Position numbers and translations under genes: made by a program
Shown here: positions 1 to 6,700 of the stretch, in pieces
Position numbering within the stretch: position 1 is the first letter of the stretch
Layout of the letters: every line of letters begins with the position of its first letter
Origin: an uncultured Elusimicrobiales bacterium
GTDB lineage: Bacteria > Elusimicrobiota > Elusimicrobia > Elusimicrobiales > Elusimicrobiaceae
Direction of reading: 5' to 3'
Assembly (NCBI GenBank): GCA_944325235.1
Contig: CALUZE010000003.1
Location: forward strand, 1 to 27,117
DNA: 27,117 bases
The notes under the pieces: model-generated
The model's database searches: none
The model's input: only the letters and a program-made list of their open reading frames with translations
What the model was told of the DNA's origin: nothing

Positions 1-335
1 AAGGCCTGGCCGGCGTGCCGGTGGTGCTGCCGCCTACGCCGCCCGCCGGGTATGCGCAGTCCTATTACGTGTACACCATTCGCGCCGAAAAGCGCGACGA
101 GCTGCAGGCATTCTTAAAAGCACGCAACATCGGCTCGGCCGTGTATTACCCGGTGCCGCTGTACAAACAGCCCGCCTACAAAGACCGCGGTTTTAACGCC
201 GAGGACTTCCCCGAAGCCGAAAAAGCCGCCAAAGAAGTGCTGTCTATCCCCATGTTCCCGGAAATTACGGAAGAACAAATCCACCGCGTGTGTGAAGCTA
301 TCCGGGAATTTTACGAAAAAGACGCCACGTTGTAA
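1..335 (+). CDS. DegT/DnrJ/EryC1/StrS-family PLP-dependent sugar aminotransferase, C-terminal fragment
   Basis: The 5' end lies outside the window; the frame is already open at base 3 and stops with TAA at 333-335. The visible C-terminal ~110 residues match the small domain of DegT/DnrJ/EryC1/StrS aminotransferases: SYYVYTIRAEKRDEL, then IGSAVYYPVPLYKQPAY and a closing LSIPMFPEITEEQIHRV stretch. These enzymes transfer an amino group from glutamate to a keto-sugar nucleotide during synthesis of surface polysaccharide or LPS sugars. The lysine that binds PLP would lie in the missing part, so activity and substrate cannot be judged. It is the only plus-strand gene left of dnaA and converges on the parAB block, from which a strong terminator separates it. 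The family is fairly certain; the substrate is unknown. Confidence 0.88.
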   Translation, partial: GLAGVPVVLPPTPPAGYAQSYYVYTIRAEKRDELQAFLKARNIGSAVYYPVPLYKQPAYKDRGFNAEDFPEAEKAAKEVLSIPMFPEITEEQIHRVCEAIREFYEKDATL

Positions 336-351
336 TTTGGCAGTTACCTCA

Positions 352-382
352 AACGCCGGGTTTACAAGCCCGGCGTTTTTTT
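352..382 (+). terminator. Rho-independent terminator of the aminotransferase gene
   Basis: A perfect 9-bp stem (AACGCCGGG at 352-360, CCCGGCGTT at 369-377) with an 8-nt loop runs into seven T. It lies 17 bases after the aminotransferase stop codon and ends that transcript before the convergent parAB genes. Confidence 0.93.
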
Positions 383-600
383 GCGTCCGCTAACCCTCAT
401 TTTAAAATCCCGGTTTGGCCGTGCATTTGGCCCATTTTAGGGCCTTTGGAAGCCCTCCCCCAGGTGCGTTTGCCCCATCTGTTTACACAGGCCTCTCGCC
501 AAAAACCGCAAGGGCAAGCAATTTAAAAATTATCCTTATTTTTTAAGGATTTTTATTTGCGAGTTTGTCCCCCGCTCCGCTATGGCACTTTTCGGGCAAC
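383..600. other. Gene-free stretch between convergent transcripts
   Basis: No convincing reading frame is visible between the aminotransferase terminator and the parB terminator. The plus-strand frames that start near 557 and 565 run antisense into parB and look like shadows. The stretch holds an AT-rich stem-loop (532-550) followed by a T-rich run, and otherwise nothing I can name. Confidence 0.5.
532..556 (+). terminator. Weak AT-rich stem-loop with T-tract, possible back-up terminator
   Basis: ATCCTTA (532-538) pairs with TAAGGAT (544-550) around a five-T loop and is followed by TTTTATTT. The stem is weak, so termination is only possible. Its 3' half contains the 14-mer TTTTAAGGATTTTT (541-554), found again at 4726-4739. 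Confidence 0.35.
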
Positions 601-625
601 AAAAAGCCCCGGATGGAACCGGGGC
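601..625 (-). terminator. Rho-independent terminator of parAB
   Basis: Read on the minus strand, GCCCCGG/CCGGGGC-type arms (606-612 and 619-625) form a 7-bp stem with a 6-nt loop, followed by five T (601-605). It lies 24 bases downstream of the parB stop codon. Confidence 0.88.
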
Positions 626-649
626 GTTCAAAACATACGGGAAGTACTG

Positions 650-1564
650 TTACAGCATTTTATTTTTCAAGCGGCTGGCGATGTTGTCCAACTCATCCAA
701 CGAATGGTAATGAATCACCAGGGTGCCTTTTTTCATATTTTTGCCGTATTTTACTTCCACCTTGGTGCCCAGCGCGGTTTGGAGTTCGTTTTCAAACGAG
801 GCAACCTCCACCGGTTTGGCAGTTTTATCCGCCTTTTTGGCCGGGAACATCAGCGCACGGGCGGCGTCTTCGGCCTGGCGGACGGACATTTTGGTTTTGC
901 ACATCTTTTTAAAGAGTACGTCCCGCTTAGCGGAATCCGTTACCATTAACAGCGCACGGCCGTGCCCTTCGGACAATGTTCCTTCCTGCAGGGCCTGTTG
1001 GATTTCCGGTTCCAGGTCCAGCAAACGCAGCGCGTTGGAAATGGCCGCCTTGGACTTGCCGCAATACGAGGCCAAATCCGTCTGCGTGATGTAAAATTTG
1101 CTCATCAAATTGCGGTAGCCGAGGGCCGTTTCAATGGGGTTTAAGTCTTCGCGCTGGATGTTTTCAATCAAAGCCAGGGCGCACATTTCCTGATCGCCCA
1201 GGTGCTTGTGCACAATGGCGTCAATTTCCGTCATCCCCGCCAATTGCGTCGCGCGGAAGCGGCGTTCCCCTACTACGATTTCGTATTTATCCAAACTGGC
1301 ATCGTACACCACCACAATCGGCTGCGTAAGGCCATGTTCTTTAATGGACTGGGCCAGCTCCTGGAGTTTTTCTTCATCAAATACGCGGCGCGGCTGAAAG
1401 CGGTTGGGCACGATTTTGCTGATGGCAATCCGGGTGACGCTCATCCCCGGCGTTTGCAGCTGTTGGGCTTGCTCCGCGGGCATTTGCATCACTTCTTGCG
1501 TTTGTTTAATTAAGGCGTCTAAGCCTTTTCCTAAAGCCTGTCTGGACATCTGGTTATCCTCCAA
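650..1564 (-). CDS. parB: Chromosome-partitioning protein ParB (parS-binding CTPase clamp)
   Basis: 304 residues, a normal ParB length. After a short N-terminal tail with the typical SRQALGKGLDALI segment come the CTP-binding motifs GERRFRA (99-105) and ENIQREDLNP (134-143), a helix-turn-helix that reads parS (about 160-184, TQTDLASYCGKSKAAISNAL), and a C-terminal dimerisation region. ParB loads at parS as a sliding CTP-dependent clamp, and ParA moves the ParB-parS complex to segregate the origins. The start at 1564 overlaps the end of parA by 11 bases, implying translational coupling; Met6 (MSRQALGKG) is an alternative start closer to many family members. A terminator follows. The gene lies about 8 kb from the predicted oriC, and three parS-like palindromes lie upstream at 2455-3525. 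Confidence 0.96.
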   Translation of the reverse strand: MEDNQMSRQALGKGLDALIKQTQEVMQMPAEQAQQLQTPGMSVTRIAISKIVPNRFQPRRVFDEEKLQELAQSIKEHGLTQPIVVVYDASLDKYEIVVGERRFRATQLAGMTEIDAIVHKHLGDQEMCALALIENIQREDLNPIETALGYRNLMSKFYITQTDLASYCGKSKAAISNALRLLDLEPEIQQALQEGTLSEGHGRALLMVTDSAKRDVLFKKMCKTKMSVRQAEDAARALMFPAKKADKTAKPVEVASFENELQTALGTKVEVKYGKNMKKGTLVIHYHSLDELDNIASRLKNKML

Positions 1565-2387
1565 AATCGTAGTTCAAGGGCATTTCACCCGTCATTTTAA
1601 AGTCTTTATACATCTGCGCGTCTGCCCCGCGGCGGGTTAAAAATTCAATGGCCAAATGAATGTAGGCGTTGGCCCCGCGGCAGGCGGGGTCGTAATCAAA
1701 AATGGATTGCCCGAAGCTGGGCGCCTCGGCCAAGCGGATATTGCGCGGGATAGGGGTTTTATAAATCTTGTCGCCAAAGAAACGGCTGACTTCCGCCAAC
1801 ACTTGTTTGGACAGGTTCATACGGGCATCGTACATCGTCAGTACGCCGCCGTCCATTTTCAGGTTGGGGTGCAAAAATTGTTTGATTTTGGCCACGGTGT
1901 TCATAAAGTGGGCCAAGCCTTCCAGCGCGTAGTATTCGCACTGCACGGGCGTAATCACACTGTCGGCCGCCATCATGGCGTTCAGGGTAAGCAGCCCCAG
2001 GGAAGGCGGGCAGTCAATGATGATATACTTATACATATTGCGAAACGGCGCCAGCGCATCCTTGAGCATATTTTCCCGGCCGCGGACGTTCACCAGTTCC
2101 ACTTCGGCCCCGGCTAAATCCTTGCAGGCAGGCAGTACATCCAACATTTCGCTGGAAGTTTGGCGGACGACTTGGTCAAACGTGGCCGTTTGGGTAAGCA
2201 GGTGATAAACGGATTTTTCGCCGTCGGCTACCGTTACTCCCAATCCGGAACCCGCGTTTCCCTGCGGGTCAAAATCTACCAGCAAGACTTCCTGGTCCAA
2301 GCACGCCAAAGCATAAGACAGATTGATAGCAGTAGTGGTTTTGCCTACGCCGCCTTTCTGGTTGGCTACGACGACTATTTCTCCCAT
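1554..2387 (-). CDS. parA: Chromosome-partitioning ATPase ParA (Soj/MinD family)
   Basis: 277 residues. The deviant Walker A motif KGGVGKTTTA starts at residue 11, with signature Lys11 and P-loop Lys16. The other family motifs, VDFDPQGNAGSGLG and IIDCPPSLGLLTLNAM, follow. This cytoplasmic ATPase binds DNA non-specifically as an ATP dimer and is released by ParB, so that origins follow a ParA gradient. The start at 2387 is supported by an AGGAGG ribosome site 4-6 bases upstream. The protein ends with a tail after RRGADAQMYKDFKM that looks lineage-specific. It is the first gene of a parA-parB pair; a 16-bp perfect palindrome (2399-2414) and two parS-like sites lie in its upstream region, so repression by ParB or another regulator is plausible but inferred. 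Confidence 0.96.
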   Translation of the reverse strand: MGEIVVVANQKGGVGKTTTAINLSYALACLDQEVLLVDFDPQGNAGSGLGVTVADGEKSVYHLLTQTATFDQVVRQTSSEMLDVLPACKDLAGAEVELVNVRGRENMLKDALAPFRNMYKYIIIDCPPSLGLLTLNAMMAADSVITPVQCEYYALEGLAHFMNTVAKIKQFLHPNLKMDGGVLTMYDARMNLSKQVLAEVSRFFGDKIYKTPIPRNIRLAEAPSFGQSIFDYDPACRGANAYIHLAIEFLTRRGADAQMYKDFKMTGEMPLNYDFGG

Positions 2388-2398
2388 ATCTCCTCCTG

Positions 2399-2414
2399 TA
2401 TAAGTATACTTATA
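2399..2414. promoter_or_regulatory. 16-bp perfect palindrome in the parA promoter region
   Basis: TATAAGTATACTTATA equals its own reverse complement and lies 12 bases upstream of the parA start codon. On the minus strand it contains TATACT, a good -10 element, although no convincing -35 lies 17 bases further up. It may be the operator or the core promoter of parAB. A 13-of-14 match (TATAAGTATATTTA) lies at 17898-17911 in front of the ATP synthase operon. Confidence 0.5.
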
Positions 2415-2454
2415 TTAAACATTAATTGGGTGCAAAAAGCAATACAGGGGCGTG

Positions 2455-2472
2455 TGTTTTCACGTGAAAACA
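2455..2472. promoter_or_regulatory. parS: parS-like centromere site 1
   Basis: TGTTTTCACGTGAAAACA is a perfect 18-bp palindrome centred on CACGTG. The classical parS is TGTTTCACGTGAAACA; here each arm carries one extra A/T pair. It lies between parA and lepB beside the genes for its presumed reader, ParB. Confidence 0.85.
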
Positions 2473-2501
2473 AGCCCCTAAAAGCGGTCATGTGCGCCAC
2501 G

Positions 2502-2519
2502 TGTTTTCACGTGAAAACA
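2502..2519. promoter_or_regulatory. parS: parS-like centromere site 2
   Basis: A second exact copy of TGTTTTCACGTGAAAACA, centred 47 bp from site 1 and 3 bases past the lepB stop codon. A further CACGTG (2498-2503) overlaps its left edge, giving two CACGTG cores 10 bp apart. Confidence 0.85.
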
Positions 2520-2522
2520 GCA

Positions 2523-3491
2523 CTATTTGATAAGCCCCATCCGGCTGGGCGGCCAATGAATAAACCAGGCTTTGCCTTTGATGTTCGCGCGCGGGACCGG
2601 GCCCCAAAAGCGGGAATCGCAGGAATCGTCCCGGTTGTCCCCCATCACAAAATAGGTTCCTTCCGGCACCGTCACCGGGCCGAAAGAATCGCGCAGATAA
2701 AATCCTAAATAGTTATCCAGCAGATGGTCCTGCCAGACTTGTTGGTATTGTTCCGGGTCTTCCGGTGCTTCATAGGGCATACGTTCCACATCCTGGTACA
2801 GTTCATAGGGCTGTTCAGGCAGCTGTACCCCATTCACCCACGGGCGGCCATTAATTACCTGCACCGTGTCCCCCGGCATAGCAATCACACGCTTGACGAA
2901 ATCCTTACCGTACTGACTGCCGCCGCAATTTTGCTGTTGGCGGTCTTTGGCCGGGAATTGAAAGACCACAATGTCCCCCGGTTTAATATCTTCAAACGCG
3001 CCAAAGCGGATGTCCGTAAGCGGGATGCGGAACCCGTATACGGCTTTATTCACAAACAAATGGTCCCCTTCCAACAGGGTATTATGCATAGAGGCCGAAG
3101 GAATTTTAAATGCCTGAATAAAAAAGAACATAACAAATGCCGCCACAAACCCGGCAAAATAGACCGTATTGCTCCATTCCAAATCCGCCTTCATCAGGCT
3201 TTCTTGTTTTTTGGCGTTTGCCTGTTGGGCCTTCACATAGCCGTACCCCGCACACGCCGCCGCACACACAAAGCTGCCAATAATTTGGCTGGCTGTGACC
3301 GGTTCCCCCACTCCCCCCCGCAGCACAAACAACAGCAAGTAGGCGGCACACAAGATAATTACAAACAAAAAGGACGCATGCCACCAACCAAAAGCATTCG
3401 GGGTGGCCAGCTTGTTATGCTTTGTTAAGTAGCGGGTAAGCAAAGTGAATGCGTACATCACGCACGCGGCAATAAAAAGACGTTGTTCCAT
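2523..3491 (-). CDS. lepB: Signal peptidase I (leader peptidase)
   Basis: 322 residues. This membrane-bound serine peptidase removes signal peptides from proteins exported by Sec or Tat, using a Ser/Lys dyad on the outer face of the inner membrane. The dyad is visible: Ser134 in IPSASMHNTLLEGD and Lys200 in FVKRVIAMPGDTV. The family box GDNRDDSCDSRFWGPVP follows near the C-terminus. The N-terminal ~125 residues hold about four hydrophobic segments (roughly 5-19, 39-57, 68-85, 109-126), more than the two of E. coli LepB. The start at 3491 has an AGGAG site that lies inside the end of the upstream glycosyltransferase gene, 7 bases away, so the two are probably coupled. Two parS-like sites follow the stop. 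Confidence 0.95.
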   Translation of the reverse strand: MEQRLFIAACVMYAFTLLTRYLTKHNKLATPNAFGWWHASFLFVIILCAAYLLLFVLRGGVGEPVTASQIIGSFVCAAACAGYGYVKAQQANAKKQESLMKADLEWSNTVYFAGFVAAFVMFFFIQAFKIPSASMHNTLLEGDHLFVNKAVYGFRIPLTDIRFGAFEDIKPGDIVVFQFPAKDRQQQNCGGSQYGKDFVKRVIAMPGDTVQVINGRPWVNGVQLPEQPYELYQDVERMPYEAPEDPEQYQQVWQDHLLDNYLGFYLRDSFGPVTVPEGTYFVMGDNRDDSCDSRFWGPVPRANIKGKAWFIHWPPSRMGLIK

Positions 3492-3498
3492 AAGGCTC

Positions 3499-4614
3499 CT
3501 ATCGGGTTGTTTTCACGTGAAAACTGCCCGTTATAAGTTGTTGATAAAGGTGTTGATATTGTGGAGAAGTTTGCGTAATCCGCTCGGAAATACGACGGGA
3601 CTCCCCACTCATTTCCAAGCGGCGGGAAGCGCTTTGGGCGGCCTCGGTTAAAAAGCAACTGAGTAGCGTAATATCCCCCGGGGTAAACACAAAGCCGTTC
3701 TTGCCGTGTTCTACCCACAAGGGCATATCCCCCACGCGGCTGACGATACACGGCAACCCGACCCGCAGAGCTTCCAACAGGGCCAACGGCAGGGATTCTT
3801 CTACGGAAGCAAGCACAAATACATCTGCCATATTCAGCCAATCATTTATGTCCGTTTGTGCCCCCGCCAGCAAAACTTTCTTCTCCATTTGGTTGGCTTG
3901 GATATAGGCCTCCAGTTTCTTCCGCTCCGGGCCCTCCCCTACATATACCAACCGGGCCGCCTCACACGTGCGGGCCACATTGCGGAACGCTTGCAGCAAG
4001 GTGAGCGGGTCCTTTACCGGGGCCAAGCGTGCCACACTGAGGAAAATAACTTCTTTGTCCGTATATCCGTGTTCTTTCCGCATACGGCTGCGAAGGGCCG
4101 TATCCGAATAAAATACAGTAGGGTCTGCCCCGTTCGGGAGCAGGTAGACTTTTTCTTTGGCGTATTTCTGTTTTCCCACCAAATAGCGCGCGGTGGAAAA
4201 CGATTCCGCCACCGTCAGCGTATCTAAATCTTTCAGCAAGCGGTCCACCCAACGCAATAATAACGATTTTTTGGCGAAATCAAAATGCGGCGTGGTAATG
4301 AGTTTGACCTTTTTCCCCGCACAGGCCACCCGGGTATATTCCATACCGCGGTAGAGCAGGGCGTGCACGATATCCGGCTGAAAGGCGATGACTTCATCCG
4401 CGATTTGGCGGATGACGCGGCTTTGGTGAAGCCCATGCATATGAAGCGTCTTTACTTCCGCCCCAGCCTGCTGCATTTCCTGCGCCACAAGGCCCAACGG
4501 CTTTAACGAAAGTACGCGGACGGTATTTCCCGGCGCCATAAAACGCACCAGGTCCGATAAGGCTTTTTCCGCGCCGCCGGTTTCGGTAGAAGTAATGACA
4601 TATAAAAGTTTCAT
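3499..4614 (-). CDS. Glycosyltransferase, GT4-type (GT-B fold), group 1
   Basis: 371 residues. The N-terminus LYVITSTETGGAEKAL is the nucleotide-fold start with the GGAE loop of GT4 enzymes. The C-terminal half has LSVARLAPVKDPLTLLQAF and the donor-binding EX7E motif (Glu273 and Glu281 in EESLPLALLEAL). Such retaining enzymes move a sugar from a nucleotide donor to a lipid or glycan acceptor, usually in LPS or capsule synthesis at the cytoplasmic membrane face; the actual substrate is unknown. The last residues, SFHVKTTR, are encoded by a parS-like palindrome. No Shine-Dalgarno site is visible before ATG 4614, while a TATAAT box lies only 6 bases upstream, so the mRNA might be leaderless. lepB follows 7 bases later. 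Confidence 0.9.
   Translation of the reverse strand: MKLLYVITSTETGGAEKALSDLVRFMAPGNTVRVLSLKPLGLVAQEMQQAGAEVKTLHMHGLHQSRVIRQIADEVIAFQPDIVHALLYRGMEYTRVACAGKKVKLITTPHFDFAKKSLLLRWVDRLLKDLDTLTVAESFSTARYLVGKQKYAKEKVYLLPNGADPTVFYSDTALRSRMRKEHGYTDKEVIFLSVARLAPVKDPLTLLQAFRNVARTCEAARLVYVGEGPERKKLEAYIQANQMEKKVLLAGAQTDINDWLNMADVFVLASVEESLPLALLEALRVGLPCIVSRVGDMPLWVEHGKNGFVFTPGDITLLSCFLTEAAQSASRRLEMSGESRRISERITQTSPQYQHLYQQLITGSFHVKTTR
3508..3525. promoter_or_regulatory. parS: parS-like centromere site 3, inside the glycosyltransferase gene
   Basis: The 16-bp palindrome GTTTTCACGTGAAAAC (3509-3524) is identical to the core of sites 1 and 2, with T on both flanks. It lies in the last codons of the glycosyltransferase, read there as SFHVKTT. 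Confidence 0.82.
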
Positions 4615-4620
4615 ACGTTT

Positions 4621-4626
4621 ATTATA
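4621..4626 (-). promoter_or_regulatory. Possible -10 box of the glycosyltransferase-lepB transcript
   Basis: TATAAT on the minus strand lies 6 bases before the ATG. No good -35 is present at 16-18 bp. If it is real, transcription would begin at or next to the start codon. Confidence 0.35.
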
Positions 4627-4675
4627 CTAAAGTTTCCTTTTGGGGCCGGGCCAAATTCCGCGGCGTACACTGCCA

Positions 4676-4704
4676 AAAAAGGGCTTCCGAAAGAAGCCCT
4701 TTTT
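4676..4704. terminator. Bidirectional rho-independent terminator after rubredoxin
   Basis: GGGCTT (4681-4686) and AAGCCC (4694-4699) pair around a 7-nt loop. Five A precede and five T follow, so the element has a T-tract on either strand and the stem can extend to 11 bp. It can end the leftward tpx-to-rubredoxin transcript. Confidence 0.85.
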
Positions 4705-4758
4705 GGGTTGCAAAAAATGCTTAAATTTTAAGGATTTTTTATAAAACCACCCCAAAAT

Positions 4759-4920
4759 TTAATTTTCCGGCTTAAACTGGTCCTTTCCTACCCCGCAAAC
4801 CGGGCAGACCCAGTCCTCTTTTACATCTTCCCACTTGGTTCCGGCCGGCACGCCGTGTTCCGGATCCCCCACTGCGGGATCATAAACATAACCACAAACT
4901 TCACAGACATATTTTACCAT
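4759..4920 (-). CDS. rd: Rubredoxin
   Basis: A 53-residue gene starting MVKYVCEVCGYVYDPAVGDP and ending with TAA at 4759-4761. The two iron-binding knuckles are complete: CEVCG with Cys6 and Cys9, CPVCG with Cys39 and Cys42. The length is exactly that of classical small rubredoxins. It carries single electrons in the cytoplasm, here most likely from the neighbouring flavin reductase to the flavo-diiron protein and the superoxide reductase. A GGAGG site lies about 9 bases upstream of ATG 4920. It is the last gene of the operon, 35 bases after the flavin reductase stop, and is followed by a bidirectional terminator. It is shorter than common ORF-length cut-offs and is easily missed. Confidence 0.97.
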   Translation of the reverse strand: MVKYVCEVCGYVYDPAVGDPEHGVPAGTKWEDVKEDWVCPVCGVGKDQFKPEN

Positions 4921-4955
4921 AAGGATTTCCTCCCCTTGTGTTGTTACAAATAATT

Positions 4956-5468
4956 TTACAAATGCGTCGCCCCGGCCGGCGTTTTGCCTTTGATGACGTG
5001 GTGATAATAATCGTACGTCAGGGCAATGCCGTTGGGGTGCAGCACGCCGGCGTCTTTCACCTCGCCGATGAACAGCGTATGCGTGCCGACGTCCACCTGT
5101 TGGGCTACCTGTACTTCCATATACGAAAGCGTATGCTCCGTAACAATCGGGCAGCCCAATGCGCCCATTTTATAGGGCACGTTGGCAAATTTATCAAAGG
5201 TGCGCCCCGTGCGAAAACCGAAAATTCCGATGAACGGCAACGTGGTGGCTTGTTCCAGCGGCATAGCGGCAAAGACGCCGCTTTTGACAATCAGTTCGTG
5301 CGTCAAACTGTTTTTATTGACGGAAATAGCCACCCGCGGCGGTTCGGCCGTTACCTGAAAAACGGTGTTTACAATCAGGCCGTTTTTCTTTTCGCCGTCG
5401 GCCGTCGTAACGATGTACAAACCGTACGTCACATACTGCAAGCCGTCGTTAATGTCTTGCACGGACAT
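4956..5468 (-). CDS. Flavin reductase-domain protein (Hrb N-terminal-like, FMN-binding split barrel)
   Basis: 170 residues. It matches the flavin reductase-like, FMN-binding split-barrel family: YVTYGLYIVTT near residue 15, GLIVNTVFQVTAEPPRVAIS near 30-50 and NSLTHELI near 53-60. In Moorella the same kind of domain is fused to a rubredoxin to form Hrb, an NADH:rubredoxin oxidoreductase that feeds FprA. Here the protein ends at KGKTPAGATHL, close to where that fusion would enter its rubredoxin, and a separate rubredoxin gene follows after 35 bases. The likely role is therefore NAD(P)H-dependent reduction of rubredoxin; this is inferred. It starts 9 bases after the fprA stop, in the same operon. 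Confidence 0.88.
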   Translation of the reverse strand: MSVQDINDGLQYVTYGLYIVTTADGEKKNGLIVNTVFQVTAEPPRVAISVNKNSLTHELIVKSGVFAAMPLEQATTLPFIGIFGFRTGRTFDKFANVPYKMGALGCPIVTEHTLSYMEVQVAQQVDVGTHTLFIGEVKDAGVLHPNGIALTYDYYHHVIKGKTPAGATHL

Positions 5469-5477
5469 AGTGCGCTC

Positions 5478-6674
5478 CTATTTTACTTTTTCGGCCAACT
5501 TGCGGCTGACCGTTAAGCCCAATTCGCGGCAGGCTTGTTTGATGTTCTCGTCGGGCACGAACGGCGATTTGATCGCCGGGGACACGACTTCCACCTGCAT
5601 GCTTTCCAACGTTTTGGTCAGTTCGTCCACCGGGGCACCGTTCCACCCGTACGAGCCGAACGCCGCACCGATGAGGCCTTTTTTGCGCAGGCCTTTTAAG
5701 TAGCACAGCACGTCGGCCATCGCCGGGAAAATCTGGCTGTTAAGCACCGGGGAACCAATCAGCAAGGCACTGGCATCCAAGAGTTCGGTGGCCACGTCGC
5801 TGCGGTGGTTGGAATGCATAGAAAGCTGTTTGACTTCCGTCCCCCCCGCGCGCAGGCCTTCGGTAATGTAATTGGCCATTTTTTCAGTGCTGCCCCACAT
5901 TGTATCGTACACGACGAGCGCTTTGTTTTTGGGCGCTTGCGTGGCCCATTTGGCGTACAAATTGATGATCTTAGACGGGTCTTTGCGCCACACAAAACCG
6001 TGGTCCGGCGCAATCAGGCGCGGAGAAAGGCCCATTTTTTGCACTTGCGCCAAAAAGCGCAGTACAATATCGGAATACGGCAGCACGATGTTGGCGTAGT
6101 ATTTTTCCGCCTCGTAGAGCCAAAGGCGTTCTTCGTTCTCGTCGTCAAACAGTTTGCTCGTGGCGTAGTGCATACCGAAAACATCGTTGGTGAACAGGAC
6201 GTTTTCTTTTTCCAGATACGAAAACATACTGTCCGGCCAGTGCAGCATGCGCGCTTCCACAAACGAAATTGTATCGCCGCCGACGTCAATGCGGTCACCG
6301 GTTTTGACGGTTTTTAATTTCAAATCACAGTGGAACTGGGCCGTAATGTCTTTAAATCCCATGGCCGAGACGTATACTTCGTCGGGCTGGATATAATTGA
6401 CCGCCTGGGGCAGCGCGCCCGAGTGGTCCATTTCCGAGTGGTTAGAGATGATGATTTTAATTTTTTTCGGGTCAATCACGCTTTGGATGCGTTCCATCAT
6501 TTCGCCGTAAAATTCTTTTTTTACCGTATCCACCAGGGTGGGTTTTTCCCCCATCACCAAATAGGCGTTGTACGTCGTGCCGCGCTTGGTGGAATAGCCG
6601 TGAAAATCCCGGATGTTCCAATCAATCGCACCGACCCAATACACGTGTTCTGAAATTTTTACCGCTTCCATCAT
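5478..6674 (-). CDS. fprA: FprA-type flavo-diiron protein (rubredoxin:oxygen oxidoreductase)
   Basis: 398 residues, the standard two-domain class A length. The N-terminal metallo-beta-lactamase-like domain holds the diiron ligands: His79, Glu81 and Asp83 in SNHSEMDHSG, His145 in LHWPDSM, Asp164 in TNDVFGMH, and His225 in APDHGFVWR. A flavodoxin domain from about residue 250 begins with the FMN loop YDTMWGSTEKM. The enzyme reduces O2 to water, or NO to N2O, in the cytoplasm of anaerobes using electrons from rubredoxin. All ligand positions are intact. An AGGAG site lies 9 bases before ATG 6674; Met2 is an equally placed alternative. It sits between desulfoferrodoxin and the flavin reductase in one leftward operon. 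Confidence 0.97.
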   Translation of the reverse strand: MMEAVKISEHVYWVGAIDWNIRDFHGYSTKRGTTYNAYLVMGEKPTLVDTVKKEFYGEMMERIQSVIDPKKIKIIISNHSEMDHSGALPQAVNYIQPDEVYVSAMGFKDITAQFHCDLKLKTVKTGDRIDVGGDTISFVEARMLHWPDSMFSYLEKENVLFTNDVFGMHYATSKLFDDENEERLWLYEAEKYYANIVLPYSDIVLRFLAQVQKMGLSPRLIAPDHGFVWRKDPSKIINLYAKWATQAPKNKALVVYDTMWGSTEKMANYITEGLRAGGTEVKQLSMHSNHRSDVATELLDASALLIGSPVLNSQIFPAMADVLCYLKGLRKKGLIGAAFGSYGWNGAPVDELTKTLESMQVEVVSPAIKSPFVPDENIKQACRELGLTVSRKLAEKVK

Positions 6675-6700
6675 AAATACATTCTCCTCTGGCTAAACAG

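Noticed and set aside
5800..6317. Plus-strand frames inside fprA and similar ones inside parB and lepB
   Set aside because: Each is antisense to a gene with intact catalytic motifs and has no support of its own.
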